Assembly: GCF_030348505.1 (NCBI RefSeq)
Contig: NZ_JAUCFJ010000002.1
Location: 1,554,001 to 1,618,000 of the forward strand
From: Lysinibacillus sp. G4S2
GTDB lineage: Bacteria > Bacillota > Bacilli > Bacillales_A > Planococcaceae
Length of the DNA stretch: 64,000 nucleotides
Reading direction: 5' to 3'
The notes below the pieces were generated by a model, which had not been told where the DNA came from, did no database searches, and was given only the letters and a program-made list of their open reading frames with translations. Within the stretch, counting starts at the first letter, position 1. Every line of letters starts with the position of its first letter. The translations under genes and the position numbers were made by a program. Below, piece after piece: positions 62,575-64,000 of this stretch.

Positions 62575-62644
62575 TCATTATCTCCTCAATCAATAAAGTG
62601 AAACTATAATCAGTGGGGGTACTTAACGCTCACTTATTAGTAGT

Positions 62645-62775
62645 CTTCACCAATTGGGCTTTTACGGTCAGTAAATACTCTCATCTAAATTCTTTGCTAT
62701 CGCTGAATTTTGAGCCTTGTACCTGACGCTTCGCTTTCGCTACAGAATAAATTACTACCCGTTAATACGGGATAA
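62645..62775. repeat. Palindromic repeat, family B, copy 2
   Basis: TTTTACGGTCAGTAAAT at the left and ATTACTACCCGTTAATACGG at the right correspond to the arms of the copy at 5806-5885. CATCTAAATTCTTTGCT is shared as well. This copy contains an insert CTGACGCTTCGCTTTCGCTA that matches the array unit of repeat family A. Confidence 0.55.
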
Positions 62776-62780
62776 AGCAG

Positions 62781-62823
62781 GCATCTTCATAGTAAAGTTA
62801 CTTACCTTACGAAGAAAGATGCC
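62781..62823. terminator. Terminator-like hairpin
   Basis: AGGCATCTTC pairs with GAAGAAAGATGCCT (two-base bulge) across a long loop, just after the stop of the HExxH protein gene on the minus strand. The T-run is weak. Confidence 0.55.
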
Positions 62824-62842
62824 TGCTAAATATATGGATTCG

Positions 62843-64000
62843 TTAATTCATCAATATTTGATACTCTCCGTCTTTTTCCTCATACTTAGCATCAAAGATT
62901 AATAAATCATCTCTTTGAATTGTAAGTAGTTTGTCCTGAGAGAATTCGATATCTTTTTTAGGAACAAATACAATCGTGTAACCCATTATCGTATTTGGAT
63001 TCATCTTCGTCGGATCTTCCAAACCTTCCATAGGGGCTTCTAAGTAAAGAGATTTCATTTTGTTAAGTTTGATCCGAGTATCTGGAAGAATAATTTCTCT
63101 TGTCGTTGTCTGTATTTCTGCTGGATTTCCTTTATATTGGTATTCCACTATCATATCCTCAAACGAAGCTGAGGAGTTTTGGATTGTCACAGGGATTCTG
63201 ACCGCTGCATACTGGTCATCCTTCTGTTTGGAAGCTATATCATCTACATAAGATTTTAGCTTAATATTATAATCATTGTAATAGTCATTGTTCGCTTTTT
63301 TAATATTCTCATGGCCTTCAGCTTTTTTGCTACCGAATTCAGAATCCAACAAACCTAAAGGAGAAGCTGTTAATATAGTCTTTTCATTAAGCTGCATGTC
63401 AACCGCAGAAGCAATTGCTAAAGCGCCGATATCATAAAATTCTCGCCCTTTCATCAAGAGTACTTCTTCTTTGCCTTGATCAGCTCCAATAAAATTATCT
63501 ATAATATTTTGTGCAGTTAACTCATTTAATTCTTTTGCAGATGTGTCTGGATGTTTAATCATCTGATAGGCTTTCGACTCTAAATAAGTAGCCATTCCTT
63601 CAATATTATCGTAGCCATCTTGGTCCTTATTCTTCTTGTTACTATTTAAATATAATTCATAAAAATATACCGCTTTTTGAATCTGCTCGATTTTCTCATC
63701 TTTCGTTTTGGAATTAATAGCATCCTTTAGATATTGGTACATTTCATTCCGGTAATATCTACTGTCGATATCTTCGGGATATGTTTCAGCTCTTGTACCA
63801 AGACCCTCCACAGAGCCTCCTGACTGTAGTAGAATATGAATCCCTTCATGGACAATAAACTTAAATACATTTTCATATGCTGCTTTCTCATCTTTGCCAG
63901 AAATCAAATCTGACGCAAATTCAAGGTTAAAGACATAGGTAGGGTGATCGTTGAATGTCGTAAGTTGGAATGGCATCACCAACAATTGAGTGTCCTTGAT
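62843..64000 (-). CDS. Large HExxH-motif protein, C-terminal part (partial)
   Basis: At least 386 codons, open to the window edge, so the start is missing. FIVHEGIHILLQSGGSVEGL contains HEGIH, an HExxH zinc-protease-type motif. Further on, NIEGMATYLESKAYQM offers the possible third-ligand glutamate in the gluzincin manner. Hydrophilic alpha-helical text follows, then a beta-rich C-terminal domain (VRIPVTIQNSSASFEDMIVE). It may be a secreted metallopeptidase. It lies upstream of, and on the same strand as, a two-component system. I do not recognise the family. Confidence 0.65.
   Translation of the reverse strand: MKDTQLLVMPFQLTTFNDHPTYVFNLEFASDLISGKDEKAAYENVFKFIVHEGIHILLQSGGSVEGLGTRAETYPEDIDSRYYRNEMYQYLKDAINSKTKDEKIEQIQKAVYFYELYLNSNKKNKDQDGYDNIEGMATYLESKAYQMIKHPDTSAKELNELTAQNIIDNFIGADQGKEEVLLMKGREFYDIGALAIASAVDMQLNEKTILTASPLGLLDSEFGSKKAEGHENIKKANNDYYNDYNIKLKSYVDDIASKQKDDQYAAVRIPVTIQNSSASFEDMIVEYQYKGNPAEIQTTTREIILPDTRIKLNKMKSLYLEAPMEGLEDPTKMNPNTIMGYTIVFVPKKDIEFSQDKLLTIQRDDLLIFDAKYEEKDGEYQILMN

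Overview
The window looks like chromosomal DNA of a low-GC, spore-forming-type Bacillota, most probably Bacillales/Planococcaceae (Lysinibacillus- or Solibacillus-like). This is an inference from the AT-rich codon usage, strong GGAGG ribosome-binding sites, Bacillus-type gene families (yxlEFG-like operon, YitT, YbfB-type MFS, DUF523, GrpB) and several dispersed palindromic repeats of Bacillaceae style. There are no rRNA or tRNA genes, no CRISPR array and no prophage.

Layout. 1-7.6 kb: partial guanine deaminase, a GNAT enzyme, a divergent LysR/MFS pair, a methyltransferase with a DUF6886 gene, NUDIX and GrpB genes, and DUF523. 7.7-12.2 kb: a damaged Rpn-type (PD-(D/E)XK) gene split by a 189-bp structured element, a second Rpn tail, and a TnpB-like nuclease with a candidate omega-RNA end. 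This stretch is bracketed by two copies of a terminator plus permease-tail module. 12.2-25.9 kb: an almost continuous minus-strand block of ABC exporters (four ATPase/permease sets), one two-component system, DinB, an HXXEE gene and two TetR regulators. 26-34.7 kb: a MerR-like gene, DUF3800, a methyltransferase-DedA-two-component operon, gene remnants and a secreted FG-GAP-like protein. 34.9-43.3 kb: YitT, an HTH regulator facing a yxlEFG-like operon across two perfect palindromes, GntR, a large permease, a repeat array, and a NarL-type two-component system. 43.6-52 kb: hydrolase, TauE, a second LysR, MaoC, an MBL-fold enzyme, and a Gram-positive version of the E. coli yjfLMC group (small lipoprotein, glutathionylspermidine-synthase-like ATP-grasp, DUF350). 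52-59 kb: a siderophore-uptake locus reduced by internal deletion but with its Fur box and fhuF-like gene kept, then an ethanolamine locus (eutW, eutB, eutC) whose EutV regulator is cut by an IS4-family element. 59.5-64 kb: a frameshifted GNAT gene, a two-component system, and a partial HExxH protein.

Themes. The window is rich in sensing and export: four complete two-component pairs plus the eut kinase, and five ABC exporter sets. It is also rich in decay. At least nine genes are frameshifted, truncated or interrupted. Several of the frameshifts are single-base changes, so assembly error must be excluded for those. The most unusual objects are (i) the structured, ORF-less element present in three full copies with compensatory base changes and one divergent relative, (ii) the zinc-finger-less TnpB with a possible omega-RNA, (iii) tandem 37-39-bp arrays grown inside a dispersed palindromic repeat, and (iv) the yjfLMC-like cassette.
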